DNA of 64,000 bases from positions 395,027 through 459,026 of the forward strand of contig JAICWS010000003.1 of the NCBI GenBank assembly GCA_025934695.1. Reading direction: 5' to 3'. Below the pieces are notes generated by a model that saw nothing but the letters and a program-made list of their open reading frames with translations, did no database searches and had not been told where the DNA came from. Below are positions 39,066 to 47,678 of the stretch, one piece after another (within the stretch, counting starts at the first letter, position 1; each line of letters starts with the position of its first letter). The translations under genes were made by a program, and so were the position numbers. The stretch comes from Alphaproteobacteria bacterium (lineage in GTDB: Bacteria; Pseudomonadota; Alphaproteobacteria; Micavibrionales; UBA2020).

Positions 39066-40433
39066 TTACGCCTTGAAGATATTGTCGCGCGATTTGGCCT
39101 TGGACAGGGCATTGCGCGTGTCGATGACGAGCCTGGCGTGCTGCGCCACCATGCCATAATCCACATTGTCGTGGTCGGTGACGACGATGACCGCGTCCTG
39201 CGCGCGCAAGGTCTTGGGGTTGAGCGGCTGCGACGAGAGGCCGGCGAAGGCCATATGCTCATGCACCGCGGGAATGACATTGACGAACGGATCATGGAAG
39301 GTCACCTCGGCGCGGCGCTCTTTCAGCAGCTCCATGATCGCGAAAGCGGGGCTTTCGCGGATGTCGGCGACATTCTTCTTGTAGGCCATGCCGAGCAGCA
39401 GGACCTTCGCGCCATTCAGCGGCCGCGCGAAGCGGGCGTTGAGCGCCTGCGCCGTCCGCTCGACGACGAAACGCGGCATATAGACGTTGATTTCGCCCGC
39501 GAGCTCGATGAATTTCGTCGGCACGCCGAATTCGCGCGCCTTCCACGTCAGGTAGAAGGGATCGATCGGGATGCAGTGGCCCCCCAGCCCCGGGCCCGGA
39601 TAGAAGGGCATATAGCCGAAGGGCTTGGTCTTCGCGGCCTCGATGACTTCCCAGATGTCGATGCCCATCGCGTCGTAGATGACTTTTAATTCGTTGACGA
39701 GCGCGATATTGACGGAGCGGAAAATATTCTCGGTGAGCTTCACCGCTTCCGCCGCTTCCGGCGAGGAAACCGCAACTGTTTTAACGAGAAACTGATCATA
39801 CATCGTCTGCGCGAGCTTCAGCGCATCTTCGCCGTCGCCGCCGATGACCTTGGGAATGATCGCGGTATGGTATTTCGCATTGCCCGGATCTTCGCGCTCC
39901 GGCGAGAAAGCGATGAAGAAATCGATGCCGCTTTTGAGGCCCGAAGCTTCCTCGAGGATCGGGCGCATGACATCCCGCGTCGTGCCGGGATAGGTCGTCG
40001 ATTCCAGCACAATGACCTGCCCGCGCTTGAGGTGCCGCGCGACCGTCTCCGATGTCTTGACGATATAGGTCATGTCGGGTTCGCGGTTGCGGTTGAGCGG
40101 CGTGGGCACGCAGAGCAGGATCGCGTCGACCTCTGCAAGACGCTTGAAATCCGAGGTCGGGTGGAACTTGCCGCCGCGCACGAATTCCGAGACCTTGTCG
40201 TTGTGGATGTTGCCGATATACGACTGGCCCTTTTTCAGCATCTGGATCTTGGGCTGGTCGATATCGAAGCCGATAGCCTGGAAGCCGGCGGCGCAAATCG
40301 CGCAGGCGAGCGGCAGGCCGACATAGCCCAAGCCGATCACGCCGATCTTCGCCTTGCGCGTTTCGAACTTGCGCAGCAGCGCGGCCACATCGACCGGCGC
40401 GGTTTTGACGGACTTCAGTTTGCGGACGGCCAT
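39066..40433 (-). CDS. Nucleotide sugar dehydrogenase (UDP-GlcNAc 6-dehydrogenase-like)
   Basis: 455 residues from the ATG at 40433, with GAAGGGAAAGG upstream. It oxidises a UDP-sugar to the uronic acid with two NAD. Motifs: I-G-V-I-G-L-G-Y-V-G-L-P, C-V-P-T-P-L-N, S-T-T-Y-P-G-T-T, F-S-P-E-R-E-D-P-G and catalytic Cys in G-L-G-G-H-C-I-P-I-D-P. The PGxGGHCIPxDP form and the P-x-x-R-E-D-P-G motif fit the WbpA/TviB branch acting on N-acetyl sugars. No other polysaccharide genes are close by. Confidence 0.92.
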   Translation of the reverse strand: MAVRKLKSVKTAPVDVAALLRKFETRKAKIGVIGLGYVGLPLACAICAAGFQAIGFDIDQPKIQMLKKGQSYIGNIHNDKVSEFVRGGKFHPTSDFKRLAEVDAILLCVPTPLNRNREPDMTYIVKTSETVARHLKRGQVIVLESTTYPGTTRDVMRPILEEASGLKSGIDFFIAFSPEREDPGNAKYHTAIIPKVIGGDGEDALKLAQTMYDQFLVKTVAVSSPEAAEAVKLTENIFRSVNIALVNELKVIYDAMGIDIWEVIEAAKTKPFGYMPFYPGPGLGGHCIPIDPFYLTWKAREFGVPTKFIELAGEINVYMPRFVVERTAQALNARFARPLNGAKVLLLGMAYKKNVADIRESPAFAIMELLKERRAEVTFHDPFVNVIPAVHEHMAFAGLSSQPLNPKTLRAQDAVIVVTDHDNVDYGMVAQHARLVIDTRNALSKAKSRDNIFKA

Positions 40434-40578
40434 GGCCTTTCCCTTCATAAAATACGCGTGATTACTAGCATAGTGGCCGCATTCAAGTCAAAAAAGCCTG
40501 TTATGTGGTTGTTTTGATCGGTAAAGAAATCGGTCAATGGGCATGAATTTAAACGGGTCGGCACGCCCTTTCACATTC

Positions 40579-40602
40579 CCACCCCGGCGAAAGCCGGGGT
40601 GG
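40579..40602. repeat. REP palindrome
   Basis: CCACCCCGGC, GAAA, GCCGGGGTGG: perfect ten-base stem, the reverse complement of the unit at 21227. Confidence 0.85.
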
Positions 40603-40610
40603 TAGGGCGT

Positions 40611-41021
40611 CTATTGTTTGGGTATCGGCGCTTTTTCGACTTCCGCGTCGCTGGTCACCGGGGCGGGGGCAGGCTTCCAGGCGTCGACTTGTTTGTCGAT
40701 GGCGGCGACCTGTGCGGGCGTCAGGTGAAGGGCGGCGTAGTTCCGGCCCATGTAGGCGCCCTCGGACTCCCGCTGGTTGGCGTTGGCGGCGAGGCTCAGC
40801 CAGAAATAGGCCTGCTGCCAGTCCTGCGGGACGTTTTTGCCGTTGCTGAAGTCGAGACCCAACTGGAACTCGGACATGGTATCACCCTGCTGCGCCTGAG
40901 CCTGAAGCAATTCCATGGGATCTTTGTCCGACGCCGCCGTTTTCGCGGCGGTATGAGAAGTGCAGCCCGCCGCCAGCAGCAAGGACAGCATGCAGAAAAT
41001 TGAAACCAGCGCTTTTTTCAT
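40611..41021 (-). CDS. Lipoprotein with Sel1-like repeat
   Basis: 136 residues. The signal peptide ends with the lipobox L-A-A-G-C (Cys20). A Sel1/TPR-like unit follows: G-D-T-M-S-E-F-Q-L-G-L-D-F-S-N-G, then V-P-Q-D-W-Q-Q-A-Y-F-W-L-S-L-A-A. A Pro-rich tail ends the protein. Sel1 repeats mediate protein contacts in the cell envelope. No partner is apparent nearby. Confidence 0.88.
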   Translation of the reverse strand: MKKALVSIFCMLSLLLAAGCTSHTAAKTAASDKDPMELLQAQAQQGDTMSEFQLGLDFSNGKNVPQDWQQAYFWLSLAANANQRESEGAYMGRNYAALHLTPAQVAAIDKQVDAWKPAPAPVTSDAEVEKAPIPKQ

Positions 41022-41108
41022 GTTTTATCCGCCTGACAGGAATTCTTGCCCTAGCGGAGATAAACCCGCGGAGGCGTTCGTGTCAATTCAAGTTTATGCG
41101 AGGGGTCT

Positions 41109-42617
41109 TTACTCGCCCTGCCGCTTGAAATGCCCGGGACGGCCGAAGGTTTTCTTGTCGCGGCCCTGCTCGGGGCGGCGGGGCCGGGAGCCGCGCGTGC
41201 GGCGGGGCAGCGGCTGTGCTTGCGCGGGAGCCGTATCGTTCGCCGGCCGATTGCCATCCTGCTTGAAGTCGGGGATGCTTTCACGCGTTTCCTTCGCGAA
41301 GCGCGCCTTGGCTTCCGCGTCGAGACGGTCGCAAACGGCCGTTACATCCTTGCCGAGCTGTCGGAAGCTGCGCGTGAGGTCCGACGCCTCGGCGAAGGGC
41401 AGCGCCTCGACGTCGAGCTGAAGGTTCTTCATGTTCTTGCCGCGCACGAAGCGCGCGAACTTCCAGAAGGCGGCGCGTTCCTTAGGAGTGCCGGTCTTCG
41501 CCGAGAGCTTGGTGAACAGGCCCGTCACATAGGCGTTGACTTCCTTGACCGCGGGCTTGACCAGGTTTTCGACATGGTCCTCGACCTCCGGATTGCGCTT
41601 CACCGCGTCGGCGAAAGCCTTGCGCAGGTTGCCCGGCGCCTTGCCGTCGGCTTGGTCGGCGGCGAGATCGGCAACCTTCGTTTGCGCCGCGTCGGCCTGC
41701 GCAATCTGGCCGCGCACGAGCGTGCGCACGCCTTTCATGTCCTTCAGCTCCTCGAGTTCTTCGATCGTCGTGCGCACGACGAATTCGCCATGGTCGGTGC
41801 GCATGAAATCGTCGATCCGGCGCAGGTCGAGGCCCGCGAGACGGTGCGCCGCGTCCTGCGGCGGGCAGACGAAGCCCGGGAAAGCGGCATTGCGCTCGGG
41901 GATCATCATGAGGATCCAGCGGCTCTGGCCCAGCGGCGTGTCGCTGGCGCTCTGCAGATCGTTCAGCTCGTTTTTGAATTCGTGGATCTTTTCGGGCAGC
42001 AGGATGAAGTTGCCGAAATGGTTCGGGTGATACTTGGGCTTCGCCCCCGGCTGATCGGGATCCGCCTCCTGCACCATGCCCCAGGCGCCGGAGCCGTTGC
42101 GCTCGATGATATGGTCGACGTTGACCGAATAATGTTCGCCGTCGGCGTTCGTGGGATCGAGTCCGTGGCGCATGCGGTCAATGCCATGGTCGCAAATGCC
42201 GAGGGCCTTGAGCTCGCCTTCATGCTGCTCGGCCAGGAATTTCAGGAAACGCGGACGGACATTATAGGTATATTCGTGGGTGATCTTTTCCTTGTCGTCC
42301 TTGTCGATGCGCGCGTAGAGGACGGGCGAAAGGCGAAAGCCCTTGGGCACCTCTTTGAGCATCTGTTCGAACAGCTGCTGGTCGGCCAGCGCGCGGGTCA
42401 GCGAAATTCCCGGACCGTCGGGATGATGGTTGGGCGGCAGCGGCGCGCCCGGCACCGCGTTCGTGCGGGCTTCGGCCACGCGGTCGTCGAGGTCTTTGCG
42501 GATGCGGGTAATGAGCTGTTCGGTGGTTGGCGGGGGCGATTCGGCCGGTGTGCCGTCATGAAAGGACGGTTCTGCTGTGATTGCGGTGATAGTGTCGGCG
42601 GAAACGCGTTTCGCCAC
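41109..42617 (-). CDS. Hypothetical protein with HNH nuclease-like motif, 502 aa
   Basis: Starts at a GTG (42617) behind GGAGAATAAG. Residues 160-215 carry S-V-N-V-D-H-I-I-E-R-N-G-S-G, then G-N-F-I-L-L-P-E-K-I-H-E-F-K-N: His169 after Asp168, Asn203 and His212 have the order and spacing of an HNH/beta-beta-alpha-metal nuclease core. The remainder is helical, with no known domain. The tail is strongly basic (P-R-R-T-R-G-S-R-P-R-R-P, ending F-K-R-Q-G-E), fitting nucleic-acid binding. No signal peptide. No immunity-like gene is obvious next to it. The HNH assignment is by motif only. Confidence 0.68.
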   Translation of the reverse strand: MAKRVSADTITAITAEPSFHDGTPAESPPPTTEQLITRIRKDLDDRVAEARTNAVPGAPLPPNHHPDGPGISLTRALADQQLFEQMLKEVPKGFRLSPVLYARIDKDDKEKITHEYTYNVRPRFLKFLAEQHEGELKALGICDHGIDRMRHGLDPTNADGEHYSVNVDHIIERNGSGAWGMVQEADPDQPGAKPKYHPNHFGNFILLPEKIHEFKNELNDLQSASDTPLGQSRWILMMIPERNAAFPGFVCPPQDAAHRLAGLDLRRIDDFMRTDHGEFVVRTTIEELEELKDMKGVRTLVRGQIAQADAAQTKVADLAADQADGKAPGNLRKAFADAVKRNPEVEDHVENLVKPAVKEVNAYVTGLFTKLSAKTGTPKERAAFWKFARFVRGKNMKNLQLDVEALPFAEASDLTRSFRQLGKDVTAVCDRLDAEAKARFAKETRESIPDFKQDGNRPANDTAPAQAQPLPRRTRGSRPRRPEQGRDKKTFGRPGHFKRQGE

Positions 42618-42883
42618 CTTATTCTCCGTCAGCCAGTATTTTTGAACACGGGCTCACCATAACATAAATTTTCCAAAAGTAAATGCCGAAATCCCGCAAG
42701 ATTCTTGCTTTTTTCCATGAGATATCAGCCATGTGCCGGAAGAACTTGAGATTTTCATAAACCTGTCCTTGTATGCAAAATACAGGCACCGAAGGTCTGA
42801 ATGGCAACATTAACCAAAGCCGGGCTATACTGGCCGCTAGGGTTTGGAACGATTGGATTTGAAACGAGGGGGATTCCAAAGAC
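42618..42883. other. Divergent intergenic region
   Basis: Between the HNH-like gene (minus) and the secreted 183-residue gene (plus). A TATACT-like box near 42826 could serve the plus gene. I see no RNA gene or repeat. Confidence 0.3.
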
Positions 42884-43435
42884 ATGACGACCACGATCAT
42901 CATTGCCGCCGTTGCCGCGGGCGTTATCGCCGCCACAATGTATCATCCGCCCAAGAACCCGAATGTGGTGGAGCTGAAAACCGCAGCCGATCGCGGCGCG
43001 AACGCCCACTGGGTCTACAGCCAGGGCATGTGGCATCACCCGAGCGATGATTTGCCCAAGGGCAAGCGCGCGGGCGCCCAATCCTATCCCTTCGCCAAGG
43101 AAGCGGGCGCGCATTTCGAAATTCCCTATACCTCCAGCGCCGGCTATTATAATGGCGAAAACACGCTCTGGGCCTACGAGCGCCAGCGCCTGGACAACGG
43201 CGGCTTCAGCAACAACCATGGCGTCCCCGTTTCCTACAATGGCGAAGGCTATCTGCCGCCCGGCAGCTGGACCGGCGCGCCGCTGGCCGATTTCCATGGA
43301 AGCGACACGCAGATGCTGACCTGGCGCCATGACGCGCAGGGCAGGATCCGCCCCGACGAGATCGCCGGCCGGACCGTGAACCTCGATACCATGATGGCCA
43401 AACCCGTCGCGCCGGCGCCTGCGCCCGCGAAATAA
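42884..43435 (+). CDS. Secreted or membrane-anchored hypothetical protein, 183 aa
   Basis: Residues 1-18 (T-T-T-I-I-I-A-A-V-A-A-G-V-I-A-A) form one hydrophobic helix, either an uncleaved anchor or a signal peptide. The mature part is rich in Tyr, Trp, Gly and Asn (T-S-S-A-G-Y-Y-N-G-E-N-T-L-W-A-Y-E-R), looking like an extracytoplasmic protein. It ends P-V-A-P-A-P-A-P-A-K. It precedes the two pseudopilin genes on the same strand by 86 bases, so a shared envelope role is possible. No family recognised. Confidence 0.72.
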   Translation: MTTTIIIAAVAAGVIAATMYHPPKNPNVVELKTAADRGANAHWVYSQGMWHHPSDDLPKGKRAGAQSYPFAKEAGAHFEIPYTSSAGYYNGENTLWAYERQRLDNGGFSNNHGVPVSYNGEGYLPPGSWTGAPLADFHGSDTQMLTWRHDAQGRIRPDEIAGRTVNLDTMMAKPVAPAPAPAK

Positions 43436-43521
43436 CCGCCGCTTTTGGCCTTCCGCCATCCTCGATTGCGTATCCCGCCGTCCGCGCTAAAATAGCAGGG
43501 CCACCGGGGAATGAGGGTTAT

Positions 43522-44610
43522 TTGCCAGCCCGCCGCCATATAATTCACAGCCGCGCAAGCGGCTTTACGCTGATCGAAGTCGCCGTCGCGCTGACGGTGG
43601 TGGGACTGCTGCTGGGGTCGTTCCTGAAATTCTATGCCATTCTCGACCAGAAAGAGCGCATCGAGACGACGCGCGAGCGGCTGGCGACCCTGCGCACGCA
43701 GCTGATCTACTACGTGATCATGCATGACCGGCTGCCCTGCCCCGCGAGCGGAATGAAGCGCAAGGGCGCCTCCGACGATGCGACCGACCCCTGCGCCTCC
43801 GACCAGACGAACCCGCCCGAAGGCGTCGATCTGTATTCGCCGGTGGTGGATAAAAAAACCGAGCACAGCGAATCCTTCGACATCTGGACGGGCGTGATGC
43901 CGGTGCGCGACCTGCAGCTGGACCCGCAGATGGGCGTCGACGGCTGGGGCAACAAATTCACCTACGCGGTCAGCCGCAACCTGACGATGCCGGGCGGGAT
44001 GCGCGGGAACCCGATCCCCAAGGGCCATATCTCGGTCGTCGACGGCGACGGCGCGAACCTCCTGGAGACGCCGAACACCGGGCGCTACGTCATCATCTCG
44101 CACGGGCCGTCCGGCGCGGGCGCCTGGACGCCGGACGGCGGGCGGCGGTCGTGCCCGGGAGGAACCTTGTCCGAAAGCAACTGCAACAACAGCGGCAGCT
44201 TCGTCATCGCGCCCTTTTCGACCGCGCACGGCGAGAAGAATTTCGAAAACATCGTCATCGACGACGACGTGAACGCGGGCGGCACGCTGCTCGACCGCAT
44301 GGCGATCTGCACGCGCAAGCTGATGTTCTACGAGCCCGGCCGCGTCGACGCGGACACGGACGGCTGCGTGCGCGCCAATCCTGACAACGGATCCTGGCAC
44401 GGCATCTGCCTGAAGCCGGGCAATTCCGCGCTGCCCGTGAACCCGGTCCTGCGGCCCGCGATCGCAGTCGGCGACGCCTGCGGATGCCTGCAGGGCCTAG
44501 GGTACACGTCGATGCTCGTCGGCTCCTGGATGGAGGCGCCGTCGGTGCCGAATTCCTCCCCGCCCAGCAACTTCATGATGTCGCTTTATACCTGCGTGTT
44601 GCAGCAATGA
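43522..44610 (+). CDS. Large pseudopilin-like protein 1 (type IV pilin/type II secretion N-terminus)
   Basis: 362 residues from a TTG with GAGGG upstream. The prepilin peptidase motif is G-F-T-L-I-E-V, with cleavage after Gly14, followed by the hydrophobic alpha-helix (V-A-V-A-L-T-V-V-G-L-L-L-G). The globular part is twice the size of a normal pseudopilin and has many Cys. Shared with the next gene are D-G-W-G-N-x-F-T-Y-A-V-S and G-R-Y-V-I-I-S-H-G-P. It overlaps that gene by ATGA. It probably acts in a secretion or pilus-like fibre. Confidence 0.86.
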   Translation: MPARRHIIHSRASGFTLIEVAVALTVVGLLLGSFLKFYAILDQKERIETTRERLATLRTQLIYYVIMHDRLPCPASGMKRKGASDDATDPCASDQTNPPEGVDLYSPVVDKKTEHSESFDIWTGVMPVRDLQLDPQMGVDGWGNKFTYAVSRNLTMPGGMRGNPIPKGHISVVDGDGANLLETPNTGRYVIISHGPSGAGAWTPDGGRRSCPGGTLSESNCNNSGSFVIAPFSTAHGEKNFENIVIDDDVNAGGTLLDRMAICTRKLMFYEPGRVDADTDGCVRANPDNGSWHGICLKPGNSALPVNPVLRPAIAVGDACGCLQGLGYTSMLVGSWMEAPSVPNSSPPSNFMMSLYTCVLQQ

Positions 44611-45980
44611 GGACGCGGGCGGCGCAGCGCGGCTTTACGCTGATCGAGCTTGCCATCGTCATCACGGTGTCGTCCCTGCTGCTGGTCGGCTTCACGCATC
44701 TCTACGACACGCTGCGCCTGCAGCAGGCGCTGAAAATCACGCGCCAGCGCATGGAGGTGGTCCAGCAGCGACTCGACGATTACGCCGACACGAAGGAGCG
44801 CCTGCCCTGCCCGCTGCCGCCCGGCAGCTCGTCGCTGGCCAAAGAGCCGGATGCCTGTTCGAAGGCGGAGCTGAAGCCGGAGGAACGCGACGTCGCGATC
44901 GGGATTGTGCCGGTGGCGGCGCTCGGCCTGACGCCGCAGGAAGCGCTCGACGGCTGGGGCAACATGTTCACCTATGCGGTCAGCGCGAAGCTGACGAAAG
45001 AAAAAGGCATGCGCGGCGTCGAGCCGCCGGCGGGCATCATCGGCCTGGTCAATGCCTATGGCGACAATGCGCTCCCCGCCGCCGACAGCGGCAGATACGT
45101 CATCATTTCGCACGGACCGCACGGACTTGGCAGCTTCACGGCAACCGGCGCGCGCATCCCCTGCCCCGGCAAAACTTTAAGCGCGAAGAACTGCCGCGCG
45201 CAGGGCGTATTCGTGACGGCGCCCTGGAATTCGCACCCCGGCCCCTTCTTCTTCGACAATATCGTGACGGGCGACGGCGGACGGCGGCAGGCGCGCCTGC
45301 TCTGGCACATGGATTACTGCGGGCGGCAGGGCAAATATTACGCGCCCGGGCTTTTCCTGGCCGACCCGGACGGCTGCGTCGCCGACGACAGGGTGCATGG
45401 CGCCTGCACGCTGGAAAGCGCCTACATGCGCCACCCCAGCGCCTTCGACGGGCTGACCGGCGAGTGGGAAGAACTGCCGCAGCTGGGATGGGCGCCGGCG
45501 CAAACGCAATTCTGGCCACCGGATATTGTGGGCATCTGCAAGTGCGACAAGAACTGGGAGAAAATGGTCATTGGCACCTGGGAGCTGCCGCTGCACCCGC
45601 AGATGACCGCGAAGGATAGCTGCCTTTTCGTCCAGGCCCACGAAGCCGGCGCGATCCGGTCCAACGCCGGCTGCTATAAAACCCCGCCCAGCCTGGATAT
45701 CCCGGTGAAGCTGTGGGAGTACCAATATGTCGCGGCCCCCGACGGCAGGGTCTGGCAGGAGAATGGCTTTGCCGTCAAAATCGCCGACCAGCGGGAATGG
45801 ACGGTGCTGCCGATTTTCACCCGCGACCCGGACACGGGCGCGCTCATCAAGGCGAACGGCGCGGCGCACGTCGCGGGCCAGGGCCTGCGCCACATCATCT
45901 GGTCGGCGCCGCTGGTCGAGATCAACCGCAAGATGACGCTCTATACCTGCCTGCGCAAGTCCCAGGCGATGACGCCCTAA
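44607..45980 (+). CDS. Large pseudopilin-like protein 2
   Basis: 457 residues from the ATG at 44607, which overlaps the TGA of the first pseudopilin; the open frame continues upstream but only within that gene. G-F-T-L-I-E-L-A-I-V follows Gly9, the predicted cleavage site. The protein repeats the layout of its neighbour: L-P-C-P-L-P-P, D-G-W-G-N-M-F-T-Y-A-V-S, G-R-Y-V-I-I-S-H-G-P-H-G, then an additional 100 residues. Tandem duplication is evident. Possible minor pilins or large tip subunits. Confidence 0.87.
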   Translation: MRTRAAQRGFTLIELAIVITVSSLLLVGFTHLYDTLRLQQALKITRQRMEVVQQRLDDYADTKERLPCPLPPGSSSLAKEPDACSKAELKPEERDVAIGIVPVAALGLTPQEALDGWGNMFTYAVSAKLTKEKGMRGVEPPAGIIGLVNAYGDNALPAADSGRYVIISHGPHGLGSFTATGARIPCPGKTLSAKNCRAQGVFVTAPWNSHPGPFFFDNIVTGDGGRRQARLLWHMDYCGRQGKYYAPGLFLADPDGCVADDRVHGACTLESAYMRHPSAFDGLTGEWEELPQLGWAPAQTQFWPPDIVGICKCDKNWEKMVIGTWELPLHPQMTAKDSCLFVQAHEAGAIRSNAGCYKTPPSLDIPVKLWEYQYVAAPDGRVWQENGFAVKIADQREWTVLPIFTRDPDTGALIKANGAAHVAGQGLRHIIWSAPLVEINRKMTLYTCLRKSQAMTP

Positions 45981-46081
45981 GTGCGGGCGAAGTAAAATCA
46001 AAACTCGGCGGCGCTGCGCAAGAAATGCGCCTATCTCCTCTCCCCTTGCGGGAGATAAGCGGTAAACCGAAGGTTTCCTGA

Positions 46082-46759
46082 TCAGTCGAGAATCAGCGCG
46101 GGGCCGGTTTTGCCGGGCTTGCGCGCGGGCGGTGCGGGCGACTTTTTCACCTGCGTGACGCTGTCGCCGTTGACGGCGAATTCGATGGTCGCGCAATTGT
46201 CGATCTTGTTTTCGGCGTGCCAGTCCCAGAAGTCGAGCATGCTTTGCGGCGTCACGCCCTTATCGAACTTGCCGTCGAGCAGGTAGCAGAGGCAGTTCAT
46301 CGTGTAGCCGTGGCAGAATACAAGAATGGTATCGCCCTGCGCTTTTTTCATCTTCTCGACCGTATCGCGGCAGCGCCCCACGAATTCGTTGAAGGTTTCG
46401 GAATCATCGCCGTCGCGGTGATCGGGATCGGCGTTCGTCCAGAATTTCATCAGGTCGGGGCGGCGTTCCTCGTTCGTCGTGTTCTTATATTTGTCGGCGG
46501 CGAGGAAGGTGAATTCGTGGATATTCCATTCCTCGGCCGGCACGCCCGCGAAACGCGCGAGAAAGGGTTCGGCCGTCTGCTGCGTGCGGATATAGGAGGA
46601 GGTCACGATGAGGTCGGGCGCGACATCAAGCGCCGCCGCCTTGTCGCGCGCCTGCTGGCGGCCCGTGTCGGTCAGGTTGATGGACTGGGGATGTTCGGTC
46701 TTCGCGCCGGCGTTTGATTCGCTTTCGCCGTGGCGAATAAAAAGAATGCGCTTTGCCAT
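46082..46759 (-). CDS. Histidine phosphatase family protein
   Basis: 225 residues. The catalytic R-H-G motif is at I-L-F-I-R-H-G-E-S-E-S-N, the second Arg in S-S-Y-I-R-T-Q-Q-T-A and the second His in I-L-V-F-C-H-G-Y-T-M. This is the phosphoglycerate mutase-like phosphatase fold; the substrate is unknown. The C-terminal 20 residues are Pro/Lys-rich and extra. The predicted transcript start coincides with the ATG, so it may be a leaderless mRNA. Confidence 0.92.
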   Translation of the reverse strand: MAKRILFIRHGESESNAGAKTEHPQSINLTDTGRQQARDKAAALDVAPDLIVTSSYIRTQQTAEPFLARFAGVPAEEWNIHEFTFLAADKYKNTTNEERRPDLMKFWTNADPDHRDGDDSETFNEFVGRCRDTVEKMKKAQGDTILVFCHGYTMNCLCYLLDGKFDKGVTPQSMLDFWDWHAENKIDNCATIEFAVNGDSVTQVKKSPAPPARKPGKTGPALILD

Positions 46760-46766
46760 GGCCGGA

Positions 46767-46796
46767 GATATAGCATGGCGCCGTTAATTATGTCAA
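46767..46796 (-). promoter_or_regulatory. Promoter of the histidine phosphatase gene (TTGACATAAT type)
   Basis: TTGACATAATTA and TATATC on the minus strand, 18-base spacer. The ATG begins seven bases after the -10 box, leaving no room for a leader. Confidence 0.72.
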
Positions 46797-46811
46797 TGGA
46801 ATCGGGCTAGA

Positions 46812-47507
46812 TCAGCCGAACACTTTTTCCCAGCTGGCTTTCAGCGCCTTGTCGACTTCCGCCATCGGCACCTTGATGCCGAGCTCGGCGAGCGAGGTCA
46901 CACCGTACTGGGTGATGCCGCAGGGAACGATGCCGTTGTAGTGCGACAGGTCGGTGTTCACGTTGAGGGCGATGCCGTGATAGGCGACCCACTTTTTTAC
47001 CCTGACACCAATCGCGGCGATTTTTGATTCGGTGCCTTTCGGGCGGCCATATTGTTTCATGTCTATCCAGATGCCGATGCGGCCTTCGCGCCGCTCGCCA
47101 TTCACGTCGAAACATTTCAGCGTCTCGATCGCCCATTGTTCGAGGGAGTGGATATAGGCTTTCAGGTCGGGCTCGCGCTTTTGCAGGTCGAGCATGACGT
47201 AAGCGACGCGCTGGCCCGGACCGTGATAGGTATATTGCCCGCCGCGGCCCGCCGCGTAGACAGGGAAGCGCGACTGCAGCAGGTCTTTGGGATCGGCGCT
47301 GGTGCCCGCGGTGTACACCGGCGGATGTTCGAGCAGCCAGACGTAATCATTGTCGCCCTTCTCGCGGATCATGCCCACCTTCGCCTCCATGAAGGCGAGC
47401 GCGCGGTCATAAGCGACGGGCCGGTCGGCCACGTGCCAGTCGGGACGGCGATGGGTGGACTTAGGCTTCAGCGGGGCCTTGACCGCAACTTTTTGTGCGA
47501 CAGCCAT
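46812..47507 (-). CDS. lipB: Octanoyltransferase LipB
   Basis: 231 residues. It transfers octanoate from acyl carrier protein to lipoyl domains. The signature R-G-G-Q-Y-T-Y-H-G-P-G-Q, then K-I-A-A-I-G-V-R-V-K-K-W-V-A-Y-H-G-I-A-L-N-V and the nucleophile Cys in G-I-V-P-C-G-I are all present. About 30 extra N-terminal residues precede the usual start. It lies upstream of the phosphatase gene on the same strand, but that gene has its own promoter. Confidence 0.95.
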   Translation of the reverse strand: MAVAQKVAVKAPLKPKSTHRRPDWHVADRPVAYDRALAFMEAKVGMIREKGDNDYVWLLEHPPVYTAGTSADPKDLLQSRFPVYAAGRGGQYTYHGPGQRVAYVMLDLQKREPDLKAYIHSLEQWAIETLKCFDVNGERREGRIGIWIDMKQYGRPKGTESKIAAIGVRVKKWVAYHGIALNVNTDLSHYNGIVPCGITQYGVTSLAELGIKVPMAEVDKALKASWEKVFG

Positions 47508-47581
47508 ACGAAATCACTTTCCAAAAATGTAAAAAGAATTCGCATAACATAATCGAATCCAAAAGGGCTGAAAAGCCCCTC

Positions 47582-47610
47582 TTGACATAGGAGGCCGCAG
47601 TATTTAGAAA
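47582..47610 (+). promoter_or_regulatory. Promoter, TTGACATA type
   Basis: TTGACATAGG with TAGAAA after 17 bases; the -10 match is modest. Leads into the 179-residue gene. Confidence 0.45.
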
Positions 47611-47678
47611 AAATTTGCATCCGGAGCGGCGTTTTATTCAAAAGTTACAGGAATCTGTAAAATAAAGGCGGATATTCC

